Shown in pieces: positions 35,309 to 47,080 of a stretch of 64,000 bases of DNA. The notes beneath the pieces are model-generated. The model did not search any database. It was given only the letters and a program-made list of their open reading frames with translations, and had not been told where the DNA came from. The translations under genes and the position numbers were made by a program. The stretch is taken from assembly GCA_032164295.1 (NCBI GenBank), contig JAJHTX010000012.1, positions 744,001 to 808,000 on the forward strand, given 5' to 3'. This stretch comes from Inonotus obliquus (Eukaryota > Basidiomycota > Agaricomycetes > Hymenochaetales > Hymenochaetaceae). Numbering within the stretch: the stretch's first letter is position 1; each line of letters starts with the position of its first letter.

Positions 35309-36704
35309 TCGTTTACAGTAAGTATCTACCGGAATGGTTCCCGCCGGGAGCTGGATTTCTCACCACTGCGCGCAAATGGCGCGAAACATCACGACAAATG
35401 CTTTTCGAACCATTTGAAATGGCAAAGGAATCGATCGTGAGAGCCACTTTTTTTGCAATTACCACAATCGCGGCTCACTAATCTCGGACTATTGCAGGCA
35501 AACGGAAAGGGCTCGGCATCACTGACGAGCAAGCTCTTGGATCAGAACACAAATAACGAGGGGCACGTGTCGAATGAGGACGTTATCGCTAAAACGGTCG
35601 GAACCGCTTACGCAGGTAAACGATTTTTGTTAGATGGCAGTTTACTTCACTGCTAACGAATATTACAACCACAGGCGGAGCAGATACAGTGAGTCTCTTA
35701 CAATGATTGTAATGAAGATTTCTCAGCACAAAGCCTTTTGGTATAGACGGGGTCTACTCTTCTCACATTTATACTAGCAGTGGTACTCTACCCGGAGACA
35801 ATGCATCGAGGACAACGAGAACTAGACGAAGTACTCGGCAAAGACATCTTGCCGGCCATGGATGATAAACCGAGGTTGCCATATATAAATGCCATCTGCA
35901 AGGAGGTCCTCAGGTGCGCGCGGCTGACTTGCAGACTTTCTTAAAGTCGTTTGACCAGCAACTTTGTAGATATCAGCCAGTTGCACCTTTAGGCATGTTT
36001 GCTCGAAATCATGAGCTCTCTCGCTCGTCTGATTTATTCCTCGTACAGCGGCTGCTCATTGCGCGTCCGAAGACGATCTATATAAAGGACTCCTCATTCC
36101 GGCTAGTACGGCTATCTATCCTAACGTGTGGTACGTTCCCAAGTACATTATGCACGCAAATATTTGAATAGTTCTGCCTAGGGCTATGTCGCGGAATGCA
36201 AAAGAATATCCTGAACCAAGCAAATTCAGACCAGAACGATGGCTAATCGAGGAAGAGGGGAAGCGTCCCTTGGAGGCGAACAAGATAGCTTTTGAGTTTG
36301 ACAGGCAGTAGGTGCCCAAATCATCTACGTTTTTGAAAGATTGAGATAGCATACACGTCAACAGAATTTGTTCCGGTAAATATTTCGCGGAAAATACTGT
36401 ACGTCATACCAATGGAACTCGTTTCACCCTTTTTGGGTGCAAATGCAGATATTCATCGGCATGGCAGCAATCCTCGCTACATTCAATATCGAGATGGATG
36501 TTGATGATAACGGTACACCCATAGTTCCTAAGGAAGAGTACGAGTCAGCCTTTCTTAGGTTCGTATCATAATTGTCCGATGGGGAAATCGCAACTGATAC
36601 CTTCATGTTTCTTTAGACATCCAAAACCTTTCAAGTGCGGGATTGTGCCACGCTCGGGAAAGTCGGAGGAAATCATCCGCCAAGCAACTGAGATTGTCCA
36701 TTAG
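35309..36704 (+). pseudogene. P450 pseudogene, 5'-truncated (locus G)
   Basis: Starts at the exon encoding KYLPEWFPPGAGFLTTARKWRE and runs to the TAG at 36704; all exons upstream of this point are missing. It retains the SKLLDQNTNNEGHVSNED exon, the GGADT mini-exon, KEVLRYQP and the C-terminal exons. The heme region is ruined: FGFGRR is FEFDRQ followed by a stop, and the Cys exon reads ICSGKYFAENT. A splice donor after the VAPL codons is GC. It is most similar to loci E and F by eye. Confidence 0.8.
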
Positions 36705-38339
36705 GTGGCATATCACCATGAGGCGGAAAGCGCGCCTTTGCACGAAGGCACGCAACTGCTATTCGTTGGAAATCTCAGTACATGGTTCCTACAAGCTTTT
36801 TTTAAGGCTTCATCTGCGATTTGTCATGGTATAAACGTATTAGTCTTGTTGTTAATAATATTGCATCTACAACACATTCTTGAAACAGATCATCATATCA
36901 ACGATAATGCTGGAGTGAATCAAAGATCTTTTGTGCCACGCTGCCAGGTATTCAGACAAAAGTCATAATGTTCGTGGCACCTTTCATGACATGGTAGATG
37001 CTTTTCTCTATGAATGTTGTCTGTTGAAATCGCGTGACTGTCACGGTTTTGGTTGAATTTTCAAACACCGACACGCGTCGGTGACGCGTCTGATTTCAGG
37101 CAGCACGTGATATGGCCAACTATCCCTGACCAGAGGCTCTTTGATTTTCATATACCAGGTCCCTGCAGTTCAGGATCTGACAAAAAACCAACAACATGTA
37201 CATCTCCGGACTGCCGTTCTTGCGCACGCCGGCGCGCTATAGAGCTTTCTTACTTTTAGGCGACAAAATCGACTGTAGTGTCTAGCTCGAACGCGCAAAC
37301 GATATCTGCTACATGCCGTGTACCCTAGGGAGTACAAATAACGACTCGATTGGACGCTTATAGAGGAACCACTCTCTCATTTAGACCAAGCGGTGCTGCG
37401 CCGTATGATGGAGTGACTTTATGGCCCTTGACGCTGACGAGTAGCACCATGACGATGCACGTTCCGCGTTCCTTCTGAAAGGTCTCGGGCCGATTGTATT
37501 TTGGAGCCTATAGCTACTCTGAGGATGATAAGTCGGAGAAGCTATATATCTGAACACCACAGGGGATGTACGAAATTTCCTTAGGCTTCGGAACTTGGTA
37601 GGGAACGGTATTCAGAAAGTAGTTACCTCGATCCTCGTCGGCCATAATTTGATACCATCGTCCTCTGTGCGAGGTATGGCTGCTCTGTACTCTTTCTTGT
37701 ACTACCGTCTGAACTGATGGTCACGATTCAAGTTGAACATATTCGAGCTTTCTTGACGCCGACGTCTCGGTTTCCGATATTCTAGAATCAAGGCGGTCGA
37801 AGTACTGTGTGGTCATGGGTCTCTTGCCGAAGCTAGTACCACATCTCAAACACACGGAGACCTCGGTGCATACGTGTACGCAACAGGAAGGCCAAGGATG
37901 GAGAGTGAGAGAATAAGTGGGAGGGCGGGGAAGTTCTACCATTATCGGGCTGGGATCGGATACTCAGCTCACGGAAGAAGAAATGGAATGAGGACCATGG
38001 GATTCTTCACCTGAGACGACCTCGGTAGGAGTTATTTAAGGTATGAACTTTGTTGCGATGTATTCAGTTCTTCCCGTCTTGATCAGCGACCTCCGTTTCT
38101 AACAACTCCGACGCCGATTGGATAATGCGAACGTTACGTCAATCGAGATCCATGCACATCCGGGAGATTTCTTCTGCTCCGAGTGCAGCGGCATCAGAGC
38201 CCTAACGCTGCCCTTGAATGCAGGGAACGCTTTTCCTGGAGGCGGTATTCGGATAAGCTACTCATCCAGGTCTTATTCTCCAACGTTTTTAATGCCCGGG
38301 AGTCTCTAGAATAATCTGCCCTTTCCAATACATAGGCAT
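36705..38339. other. Intergenic, no gene supported
   Basis: 1.6 kb between P450 loci G and E. Short ORFs on both strands (37053-37259, 37721-37942) show no motif. Confidence 0.45.
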
Positions 38340-38899
38340 CGTTGTGTGTCGCGGGGAAAGGCCCGATCTGTTTCAAATACACCGTTGTTCGCTTACATCG
38401 GGATTTTCCATATTGTAGACGTGGCTTCGTCTCCAGGCCAGGGCATCTAGGGACCAGGGCTTCATGGCTATTTTATCAATACCGCGCGCAACAGAGCTGC
38501 TGATACGGAAAGTAGTGAGTGCATTTACAATGGTGGATATGCGGTGAGAAGCTTGGTATAATTTAGCGCAAGGAGACTACCTAATGGATACTGCCTGTCA
38601 TTTTCAAGGGACCAAACCCCCATTGATGCACCTGTACACGGATAAGCATAGCATGACGCTGAGCGGTACAAGACCAGAGTGCAAAAAAGTTTGAACCAAT
38701 CAAATTTTTCACTTTGTACGGACCAGATGCCGCAAACTCGCTGATTCGGGTCGGAGATCTGGTCGGTTCTTGTTTGTGTATACATTACCGATCGAGGACT
38801 CGCTTTCGCCGACTCCAGTGGCGCAACTGCTCTGGCATATAAGCGTCTTGACTACAGAGAGGTTCTCGCTTATACCTGCTTCTTTCGTGCTCCCTGCTA
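38340..38899 (+). repeat. Duplicated P450 upstream block, copy 1
   Basis: The 5' flank of P450 locus E matches the 5' flank of locus F (50883-50982 joined to 53262-53647). Shared runs include GGTGAGAAGCTTGGTA, TTTAGCGCAA, ACTACCTAATGGATACTGC, the ACTGAGCGGTAC region and the CATATAAGCGTCTTGACTA TATA box. Copy 1 is continuous where copy 2 is split by a transposon near the ATCAATAC at 38476-38483. Confidence 0.75.
38834..38843 (+). promoter_or_regulatory. TATA box of P450 locus E
   Basis: GGCATATAAGC about 60 bp upstream of the ATG at 38900; conserved at the same distance in locus F (about 53578). Confidence 0.5.
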
Positions 38900-41216
38900 A
38901 TGTTGGTACTTCTCTTAGATGCTGTCGCAGTCTCCTGCGCTGCACTCTTTCTGCGGTCCTTGATAAAGCGCCGCAGAGGCAGCGTCGTTAAGACGTGTCC
39001 TTATCCTCCTGGACCCAAACCCCCGCCGTTGGTAGGGAACCTATTCGATATGCCTATCTCCGATGAATGGGAGAAAGCTCGCGAGTGGGGCGAGCAGTAT
39101 GGTGAGACTTGAGTATACTGATAGTATGCACACATTCTCACTCTCTTCATAGGCGATCTCGTGATGGTTGAGAACTTCGGTACAAAATATTTGTTCGTGA
39201 ACTCGTATGAAGCCGCGGTCGATCTCTTCGAGAAGCGTGGCAACAACTATTCGACGAGGCCCTACAATTCTATGCTTGAACTGTAGGTGCTCCATCATCT
39301 CCTTATTGTCGTTATTCTAATGTTCCTGTCCAGTGAAGAATGGCTCTGGATGACAGTCATGATGCCATACGGAGACGAACATCGGAAATCGCGTCAGCAA
39401 TTACACCGATTCTTTCAATTAACGGCTGTGTCCGACTACTACGAAGACCAGACTGCTTGTACACAAAGGATGCTCTTAGCTATCCTTGAAAAGCCAGCGA
39501 GTTATGCTGAACATATAAGATTGTATGTCCTCCTCAACCCTGCTTGTGCTAGTGTTTGATGATGCGGAAAGCTCTGCCGGCGAGTTGATCATGAAGGTTG
39601 GCTATGGGTATCAAGGTAAGACTAACGACTGTTCATGGATCCCAATAGGACAACGCTAACGAGACAGATTAGCCAAGCCCGACGGTGATCCCTACATTGA
39701 ATTGGTCGAGAAGGCTATGGACTCTGTGACCGAGGCTCAGACGTTTTTCCTCGTCAACGCACTTCCAGTCTGTGAGTATTTTTGGTAACGCACCATTGCT
39801 CACATGTTGACTTTTAGACCAGTGAAGTATCTTCCGGAGAGGCTTCCAGGAGCAGAGTTTCTTCAGATTGCGAAAATAGGGCGCGAACTTTCGCGACAGA
39901 TGCTCGCTAAACCTTTCGAAATGGCGAAAGAGTTGATCGTAAGCACTACCTTCGTCAGCGCTATGTCTTTCTCGGCTCATGGCTTCGCCCGTCTTAGGCA
40001 AAGGGCGAAGGTTCGGAGTCCATGACGAGCAAGCTTTTGGACCGGTACGTCGACGTTGACGATCCAGTCTCTAGCGAAGCTCTTATCGCGAAAACCGTTG
40101 GAACCACTTATGCTGGTATGTGGCCAGGACTCATTCTATATCGTAATCTCACCCTTACACGCACAGGTGGAGCGGATACTGTAAGCTTTTGGTGTCGAGA
40201 GTAATCCCGCATTGCCATCCCTCATGCTCTCAATAGACTGTCTCCGCTCTCCTTACGTTCTTACTGGCCATGGTGCTACATCCGGAAGCAATGCGACGAG
40301 GGCAGGCGGAATTAGACGAAGTTATTGGCACGGACACCCTTCCGACCATGGAAGACAAGCCAAAGTTACCGTACATAACCGCTATCTGCAAGGAAGTTCT
40401 TAGGTACGTGCTTCTTGGCTTCCATTCCACGATGCACGTATCAAACGGTATTTGACCTGCACTCTCGCAGGTACCAACCTGTTACACCTCTTGGTATGCA
40501 ATCCTTGCACCGGCATTCCTTTCTTGACCAATTAACTCTTTCTGAACAGGTGTTGCACACTGCACTACTGAGGATGACTTCTACAATGGATATTTTATCC
40601 CTGCCGGGACTACTGTTCTATCGAACATTTGGTATGTCCCATGACACATGTTCCATACACGGAAGACATGAACACCCTTCGATGAATAGGGCTATTACAA
40701 GAGACCCGAAAGAATATCCAGAACCAGATAAGTTCAAGCCTGAACGCTGGCTGTCGGAAGACGGAAGGAAGCCTCCTTTGGAAGCAAACAAGGTTATTTT
40801 TGGATTTGGCAGACGGTAAATGAATGGACCCAATACATTCCAGGATTACTTACGATTGAGGTTTTTTTTCGCAGAATTTGTCCTGGTAGACATTTCGCCG
40901 AGAACTCGGTACGTCTGAATCCGTCATCCTTGGCCTCATCTAATAATGAAACGCAGGTCTTCATTGGTGTCGCATCCATTCTTGCAGCATTCGATATTCA
41001 GATGGATTTCGATGACAGGGGACGCCCTATCGTCCCCAAGGTAGAGTACACGTCGAACTTCGTTAGGTATGTCCTTATCGGGTCAGTCAGACAAGCAGTC
41101 AATACTGATGATGTTATTACTTCAAAAGACATCCCAAGCCTTTCAAGTGCAGGATTACGCCTCGGTCCGACAAATCAGCTCAGCTAATCCGTCATGCTGT
41201 AGACTCCAATCACTAG
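38900..41216 (+). CDS. Cytochrome P450 (locus E), apparently intact
   Basis: About 15 exons join in phase from ATG 38900 to TAG 41216, giving roughly 530 aa. First exons: 38900-39101, 39153-39282, 39334-39522, 39572-39615. Order: membrane anchor with VLLLDAVAVSCAALFLRS, a basic RRRGS stop-transfer, YPPGPKPPPLVGNLFDMP, MPYGDEHRKSRQ (C-helix), I-helix AGGADTTVSALLTF with the 14-nt GGADT exon, KEVLRYQP (ExxR), YFIPAGTTV, FGFGRRICPGRHFAENS and the HPKPFKCRITPRSDK tail. No lesion found. Together with its upstream block it is duplicated at 53648 (locus F). The substrate is unknown; an ER location is family knowledge. Confidence 0.87.
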
Positions 41217-41391
41217 GTCGCGAACCAAACCGGAAAGCAACATGAATTTCAAAGTACACGATTGTAATACAAAGCAGTACATGGAATGCATATTGTGTAC
41301 AGCGTACGTAAATTATACTCATGCATAAAGGAATAAGACGTCAACGCCGTGAGGGACTCGTACAGAGAGATATTGATCGGATCACTTCGCA

Positions 41392-42160
41392 AAGGAAACT
41401 GCTTGACGAATGAGAGCAACAGCTTCTTCAGATCGTGGGGTAATCTTGCACTTAAATGGTAATGGATGCCTGTGTCTCGTCAGGTACCAAGAAGATGCCT
41501 CATCACGGCAACTCGCTTACCGTACAATGGTTGATGAGAAAGCTTCCGCAGGTGTGATCGGTATGCCGTTCTCGTCCAGTGCCTTTCCGATATCAAAGCA
41601 CGCCAAAATAGATGCCAATGAGATGAACATCTGTGTATACCATCAGAGTAAGTGGTGGGTGAATTATTTCGTGGTGCATGGGCTCACAGACTTCTGAGTG
41701 AAGAACCGTCCAGGACAGATTCTAAGGATTTGATGTGAATGTGAGTGAGATATAATGAGTCTCAGACTTACCGCCTCCCCAATCCAAACGCTACTGTGGT
41801 AGGATCCAAGGGTCGTTCTTTTCCAGGAGCCGGTATCCATCTATCTGGTATGAATTTCTCTGGCTCTGTATATCTCCTCGGATCCCTTAGTATAGCCCTT
41901 AGTCTCTCTATCAGCGTTCATTCAAACCTGACAAGAGAAGATGGACAAGAGAAGATAATCCTACCATGCGTTTGCAAATACCGCAGTTCCCGCAGGGATG
42001 AAGTAACCGTGGAATACATCATCATTCTCGGCCAAATGAGGATTACCTTCAAGTTAGTAGTACCAATACAAACTGTGACTCATCGGAGATAGGGAGAAAC
42101 AAATACCAATTGGAGCGACTGTTTGCCATCTGGTTATATATCATTGAAATCAGTGGATCG
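41392..42160 (-). pseudogene. P450 3' fragment (locus H)
   Basis: Minus-strand 3' half of a P450: WQTVAPIG exon at about 42120, AENDDVFHGYFIPAGTAVFANAW, TTVAFGLGRR, ICPGRFFTQKS, the ISLASILACFDIGKALDENG exon, and LPFKCKITPRSEEAVALIRQ ending in TGA at 41392. Beyond 42160 the P450 sequence ends and AT-rich repeat sequence begins, so the 5' half was lost or displaced by insertion. It lies tail-to-tail with locus E. Confidence 0.75.
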
Positions 42161-42310
42161 GATTCGCCATTGATTATATATTAACGCCACCTTAAGATCT
42201 CTGAGCAAATCTCAAAAACTAAGCAACTTCTCCAAAACTTTTTTTTGGCGAAAATGAAGAAATTAGGTTTAAAAACCTACAAGTGCATTGAGACAGGTCA
42301 AAATTGGTCT
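42150..42310. repeat. hAT-MITE-like repeat remnant
   Basis: The stretch ACTAAGCAACTTCTCCAAAA followed by TTTTTTTTGG (about 42220-42250) matches 25488-25515 inside the MITE at 25218-26273 with few changes. A degenerate match to the MITE terminus (CGGATTCGCCATT) lies near 42157. It marks the breakpoint of P450 locus H, so a related element probably inserted there. Confidence 0.55.
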
Positions 42311-42537
42311 ATCTGAGAAGCCATTAAGAATATATGCTTAGCAGTGCACAAAAAGTATCTCCATTATTTAGTCGAATTCTGGGTATTTTCATAGTACAAT
42401 TATGTATCAGGCTTCATATCAGCATATGTTTGTTAATACAAGCATTTTTGCAAGTTTATAGAGTAAGAGGAGAGTAGTAGAACGAGCACAAAAAATCAAG
42501 TGTTTCATATCACGTGACTGCATAGAGTCTACGAGAG

Positions 42538-42955
42538 CACGGTGGGCAAAATAGAATATCGGAGGGGGCACTATATTAAATTAATTTTTTGCCGATATTT
42601 TAAATATCGATAAGCGTCCCGGCTGCGCTGATACTTATAATATATTTCACGTGTCGATATTTTAAATATAAATATGGATATCCCCATCTGCAAGATATTT
42701 AAAAAATCCTCTTACTGATATTTATCGATATTTAAAATATCGACTTGGCATATATTTTAAATGTCAATCAAGATATCTACTTGGGTGATATTTTAAGAAT
42801 CAATAAGGGTATTGTCAGACCGGATATTACTAATATTGGTCAGGTAGATATTAAGCAGGCGATGAACGGGCGATGAGAGTGTGATGGGCGGGCGACTGGC
42901 AGGCGATGAGAGGACGATGAGAGGGTGAGGGGCAAGCGAGGGGCGGGCGACAAGT
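42538..42955 (+). repeat. Left terminal inverted repeat
   Basis: Pairs with 46660-47080 inverted. Outer part AT-rich with repeated ATTTTAAATATCGATA-like palindromes and the shared CCGGCTGCGCTGATACTT/CACGTG block. Inner part is GC-rich with repeated GGGCGATGAG, GGGCGGGCGAC and GGCGATGAGAGG units. Confidence 0.75.
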
Positions 42956-42999
42956 TAACATCTATGAACGTAGCAAGTCATGGTAGAAGGTGCAACTGC

Positions 43000-43429
43000 G
43001 GTGGCTAGAGCAGGCATCCATTCTGTTGTTGCAGGGGCAGCATTTGGTGTCGGCTTGGGCTACTAATAGGTAAGAATATGTTGCAGCGATGGACCAGTAC
43101 CACGAGAACGATGAAGTCTGTTTTCTTGATACTGTAAGACTCAATGGGCTCTTTGTTCTGGAGTATCCTGCTTGTATATGCACTATATAATGTTACGCAC
43201 CAAGTCTTTAAGAACTCACCGGAGTGAATCAGCATCTACAGGTCAACTGCATGGTGTTCCGATTGATTGGTCTTCAAATATTCTTCGTTTAACATCTGCC
43301 ACCACAATACAATTTCCTCATCCGCATTGATCTACGGGACCAGTCCTTAAGGGATCAACCAATAGTACAACTGAGACAGTTGACCTCGAAGACCTTTCCT
43401 TGCAAAGTTTTGATTGTGAGTTCAATCAT
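43000..43429 (-). pseudogene. RAD23-type ubiquitin-like domain relic, copy 1
   Basis: Minus-strand pieces read MIELTIKTLQGKVFEVN from 43429, then, after a gap, MLIHSGEFLK and IESYSIKKTDFIVLVV. These match the RAD23 UBL pattern (TVKTTQQKVFQID, QKLIYSGKIL, IKEKDFLVLMV; recalled from the family). Stops interrupt the frame and nothing of the UBA or STI1 domains follows. Non-functional gene fragment inside the transposon. Confidence 0.6.
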
Positions 43430-44224
43430 GTCGTGTTCAGAGAGGATAAAGGGAAGGGACAGAAGAAGTAGCTTACTTAAGAGTCAGACACACCATTTTG
43501 TTTGACTAAGTGTCTATATTTGATAATGTCACATCCAATGGCCATGACATGCGGAAGTGCGGAACCTCAAATACCTCTCTCTCATTCCTACCATTCGCGG
43601 GGCAAGCAATGGCCACATTAGTCAGATAGCGATGTTCATCAGGTATAATGGATCGAGGCTCAGGCAGGCGTTGGTCAAAGATGCAAAGCCCAAGTTCTCC
43701 CGGTGTGCTCAATCCGCTTGGTTGGGTCTCATATATCTGTTTGTCCTGTCAACCAATACCCACCACTTATTCTATCTTCTGATGCAATCCGAAGTGTTCA
43801 ACATTGTCGGTACTCTCAATGTCTAACTAGATAATCTTTTGCGTCCCCTTAGTTATATTGATTTGGGCCTCGGCAAGGACAAGTCTGGCACACTATTATC
43901 CATTGTGGAGTCATTTCATTCCTCATTTTCCACAGTTTTAAAACCATCCTCTCTCAGCATGAAGGACATATCTTCTATTTCCACTTGCCCTGCTAGGGAC
44001 CAATTCTGTTCCAAGAAACGACCATCTCCTCACTGCGACAGTATTCAGAAATCCCGCTTCAAGGACTCTCCAGCCCCTTCTTGCAAGACTCCAGCTATCT
44101 TGAAAGCCGAGCTGCAGTGGATACGACACTGTGAGGCTCAGATAGCTGCCTTCAGGAGAGAAGACATCTACGTTAAGGAAGAATACTGTGAAGAGATATG
44201 CTGTTATATGCGAGAAAATGAGGT

Positions 44225-45740
44225 CTGTTAGAAAGGTAGTATTATCCATCATTAATAAGCCAATAACTATGAGCGTCCTACGTTGGATACAAGAGCGGTT
44301 AGCGGCAGTAATACAAGTACTAGAACAGCCCATCGTTCCTCCGACACCGCGAAGCAATATATTACGATGTTGCAACACGTGCCGCCCAGCTAAAGAACTA
44401 GCTGGAGGACTAATGCGAGAATTAATCAGAGAGATCACGTACGGAGAAATAATGAACGGACAAGCCGATATAATGATACGACGTCGATTTGTAGAACTAA
44501 CCTACGACCCTAACCAACAAATGCAAAAGGCTTATGAAAGGGAGATACGAGTATTATCCTACGACGCCGGACACTTTGTAATGATGATCGGAATACGAAA
44601 CGTAGCACAGGAAGAAAGACACGAACGATGCGACGCAGCTATAGTAGATGTTGACATTGCTTACAAGCGAGACCAAGCCGGAACGAACGAGAGAACTGCA
44701 TATGCTTGGGGGCATTGGATAATGAATTACATAAGTCGAGGATTACATTATGGATATACCATAATGGAAATAAAGGTAGAACAGTACGGCGGAGTAATAC
44801 ACCTACAAGGAGTACAAGGGATAACCCTACAACGCGCCAGGACAACGCCAGGATATACACGAGTGCAAACTATTCGAAACTGGCTGACTGTACCACGACC
44901 GATCCTACCGATACCAACGAGACTCGAAATACAAGGACAGATGACTCAGCAATTACCTAGAATAGCTGAATTAGATCAAGTGCCGTTACCTACACAAGGA
45001 TCAAACCTATCTACAAGATGGTACCGCCCACTACACTAAACTAATCAAAGAGAGGCTAGTAACACAGAGGTAGTGAAATGAGGAAGGAAGTAAAGAGAAA
45101 GCACGGACCAGGTATCATAGAGGAAGAAACAGATAAATACCATAAACAGTAAGTAACAAGGTAGTAACATCACACATGTAAATTAGTATATAAGGAGGCC
45201 ATCGTAGAGCCGACCTAGCAGTTTAATCCAAGTCAAGGGACCCTACCATAAGTCCCTAAGTTAAATCGTAACATCAATTACTTGCGAGCCAGTAAATTAC
45301 CGGTAGCGACACGGCTGAACTAAACCGATTGTGTGAAATCGAAGTAAAGCTAAAAATACGGATTGCAACTAGATTGTTCTCCCTATTGTCTGCACGGTAC
45401 GAGCTACTCACAACGTAGTGCGATTCCCGATATTCCCTTATCGTGAATAACAATCAGTATAACAATCGCGTCTGCACGCCGACTTAATACTGTACGATTA
45501 TAGTATCAGGTTCAACTGCAATATTAGTTAGTTGCTAGTTGTTTCAGATCGGATCAGCTACACAGTCCACTAAGGTGATTAGCAATTCCATAACCAGTAT
45601 TGTAGAATTTGGATTAACCCCTCAAACCGAGGAATTAGCCAGATTGGTCCGTCGATCAAGAATCAACGAACCCTCCACGGAGATAAACAAGGTCAGTCGT
45701 TGAAAAGTGACTTATTTACGCGAGTCACTCCCGTTCTAAA
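44225..45740 (+). mobile_element. Nested insertion of unknown type
   Basis: Sequence between the two halves of the cyclin relic, compositionally different (A-ending codons, AT-rich). It starts near TGTTAGAAAGGTAG and ends near GGGAGTGACTCGCG-like sequence; TTAGAAMGGKAG occurs inverted near both ends, so short TIRs are possible. It contains one long ORF and about 700 bp of non-coding sequence. No reverse transcriptase, integrase or transposase motif was recognised. Boundaries are approximate. Confidence 0.45.
44269..45039 (+). CDS. Unrecognised 256-codon ORF in nested insertion
   Basis: An uninterrupted ORF extends from 44188, but its first 27 codons run through the end of the cyclin relic, so ATG 44269 (MSVLRWIQERLAAV) is the likelier start: 256 aa to TAA 45039. 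It has a CCNTC cysteine cluster near residue 33, a mid-region with HFVMMIGIRNV and several Trp/Tyr, and a Pro-rich C-terminus. Codon use is strongly biased to A-ending codons (CGA, GGA, ATA, CTA), unlike neighbouring host genes. It is intronless. I do not recognise the family. Its survival without stops inside dead sequence suggests a recent insertion or selection on a mobile-element protein. Confidence 0.5.
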   Translation: MSVLRWIQERLAAVIQVLEQPIVPPTPRSNILRCCNTCRPAKELAGGLMRELIREITYGEIMNGQADIMIRRRFVELTYDPNQQMQKAYEREIRVLSYDAGHFVMMIGIRNVAQEERHERCDAAIVDVDIAYKRDQAGTNERTAYAWGHWIMNYISRGLHYGYTIMEIKVEQYGGVIHLQGVQGITLQRARTTPGYTRVQTIRNWLTVPRPILPIPTRLEIQGQMTQQLPRIAELDQVPLPTQGSNLSTRWYRPLH

Positions 45741-46394
45741 TGTCAAGTGTCAATGCATAGGACTACACAATGGACTCTGCTTCAGCCATGGATCAGCAAC
45801 CGGAAATTAAACAGGCCACGCAGCCTTGTCTCGTCGACTTTCTCATCGAGATTCATTTTACTTTCTGACTTCATCCTGAGACCTTACCATGAACAACGTC
45901 AACCGATATATCTCACATCGCATCGTGTACATGAAGCATTACCAATTAGTTGGTTGCACAGCATTGTGGATAGCAGCAAAATTCAAGGACGTGAAAAGAA
46001 TGCGAGCCAACTCTAACCGACCTGGTTGGGATCTGCCGCCGTGATACCTATGACAAATGCCAACACGTTCTTGCTACCATTCAGTGGATCTTGGGTCATC
46101 CAACCGCAGAAGCTTGGCTTCAATTCTGTTGCTGTGGCTCATTTGAAGAGAGTGCGAAGGTTCAGCATATCGCAAGATTTCTCATGGGAGATACCCTTTT
46201 CTATTGCGACTTTATCAAATTCTTGCCTTCTGCTATTCCTCTTGCATCACTCATACTTGCACGTCATATTTGCCAGGAACCCCGACGGATTTACGATGAG
46301 CCTAACATGATTGACTCCGTCCTGGGTATTTACACCAAGTTGGAATGAATGCTCGTCCTTAATCTTGCGCGCAATTGATTAGACTCTCTTTGCA

Positions 46395-46562
46395 GGTTCG
46401 AGAGACTCATGGGATTGGAACGTATCGACAAGAGCGGCAAAGTTGGATGGCTGTCTGTTCTTCCAAACATACAGGAAGTCTGGATCGAGGGTAATCCCTT
46501 TGTGGAGTCAGAAGAGAATCATCGTGTACGGTGCTTTGATCATTTCTGGAAAGAAGGGTAAT
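46395..46562 (+). pseudogene. LRR-protein fragment (Nud1/Cdc11-like)
   Basis: A splice-acceptor-like CAG precedes an open stretch reading FERLMGLERIDKSGKVGWLS and LPNIQEVWIEGNPFVESEEN, then HRVRCFDHFWKEG before a stop. The LPxxxEVWxEGNPF pattern is the terminal leucine-rich-repeat cap of LRR scaffold proteins. Resemblance to the Nud1/Cdc11 septation scaffold is by memory only. Isolated fragment inside the transposon, adjacent to the right TIR. Confidence 0.5.
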
Positions 46563-46659
46563 CCGTCTCGTTAGACAGAAGTTTACCATAAGCAATTGGA
46601 ATGCAGCTCTTCCTGGGGGGTCCTACAAAATGGAATGAATGGTGTGGTGATAAAAGTGG

Positions 46660-47080
46660 TGAAGATGGCTCTGCTTGTCGCTCGCCCGTCGCCCACTCAT
46701 TGCCCTCTCATTGCCCGCCCATTGCCCTCTCATTGCCTGCCCATTGCCCGCTTATTGCCCGCTCAATATGTCTTCGAATGATATTTAGAATATTGACTTT
46801 GACGATATCCTTATCTATATTTGAACTTTCAGCAAATTTGATATCTTGACCTATATTTAAAATATCAGTAAAGGGATATTTAAAATATCAATTTACATAT
46901 TATAATCCGACCGATATTTAAAATAACCTTAGACCAATAACCTTATCAATACTTAAAATTGCATCACGTGAAAGATACTTTAAGTATCGGCTCAGCCGGC
47001 ATGCTTACTGATACTTAAAATAAATGCTCGAAAAATATTTAAAATACAATCCCCGCTGATATTCTATTTTGCCCGCCATG
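46660..47080 (-). repeat. Right terminal inverted repeat
   Basis: Inverted partner of 42538-42955. The inner part (46676-46765) is a run of about eight units of the type GCCCRCTCATTGCC or GCCCGCCCATTG; the outer part carries GATATTTAAAATATC palindromes and ends ATATTCTATTTTGCCCGCCATG. The CACGTGAAAGATACTTTAAG and CGGCTCAGCCGGCAT blocks correspond to similar ones in the left TIR. Confidence 0.75.

Larger units (their letters stand above)
43930..46346 (+). pseudogene. Cyclin gene relic, split by an insertion
   Basis: Left part (about 43930-44221) reads a basic Ser/Pro-rich N-terminal region then EYCEEICCYMRENE. Right part (about 45788-46346) reads MDQQPEIKQATQPCLVDFLI, a stop, [34 protein letters not shown], then HPTAEAWLQFCCC, VQHIARFLMGDTLFY and PSAIPLASLILARHIC. 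These are the cyclin N and C folds of a mitotic-type (A/B-like) cyclin. Frame breaks and an in-frame TGA show that it is dead. About 1.5 kb of foreign sequence lies in what would be an intron between the two parts. Confidence 0.7.

Noticed and set aside
42598..42800. Cluster of TTTTAAATATCGATA palindromes considered as a replication origin or centromeric repeat
   Set aside because: The same motifs recur inverted at 46780-47060 inside matching TIRs, so subterminal transposon repeats explain them better.
43839..44231. 130-codon plus-strand ORF read as a stand-alone gene
   Set aside because: Its end reads as the N-terminal part of a cyclin, continuing beyond the nested insertion; treated as part of the cyclin relic.
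46676..46765. Regular short repeats considered as a CRISPR-like array
   Set aside because: Units of about 10-14 bp with no unique spacers, in a eukaryotic TIR; they are subterminal transposon repeats.
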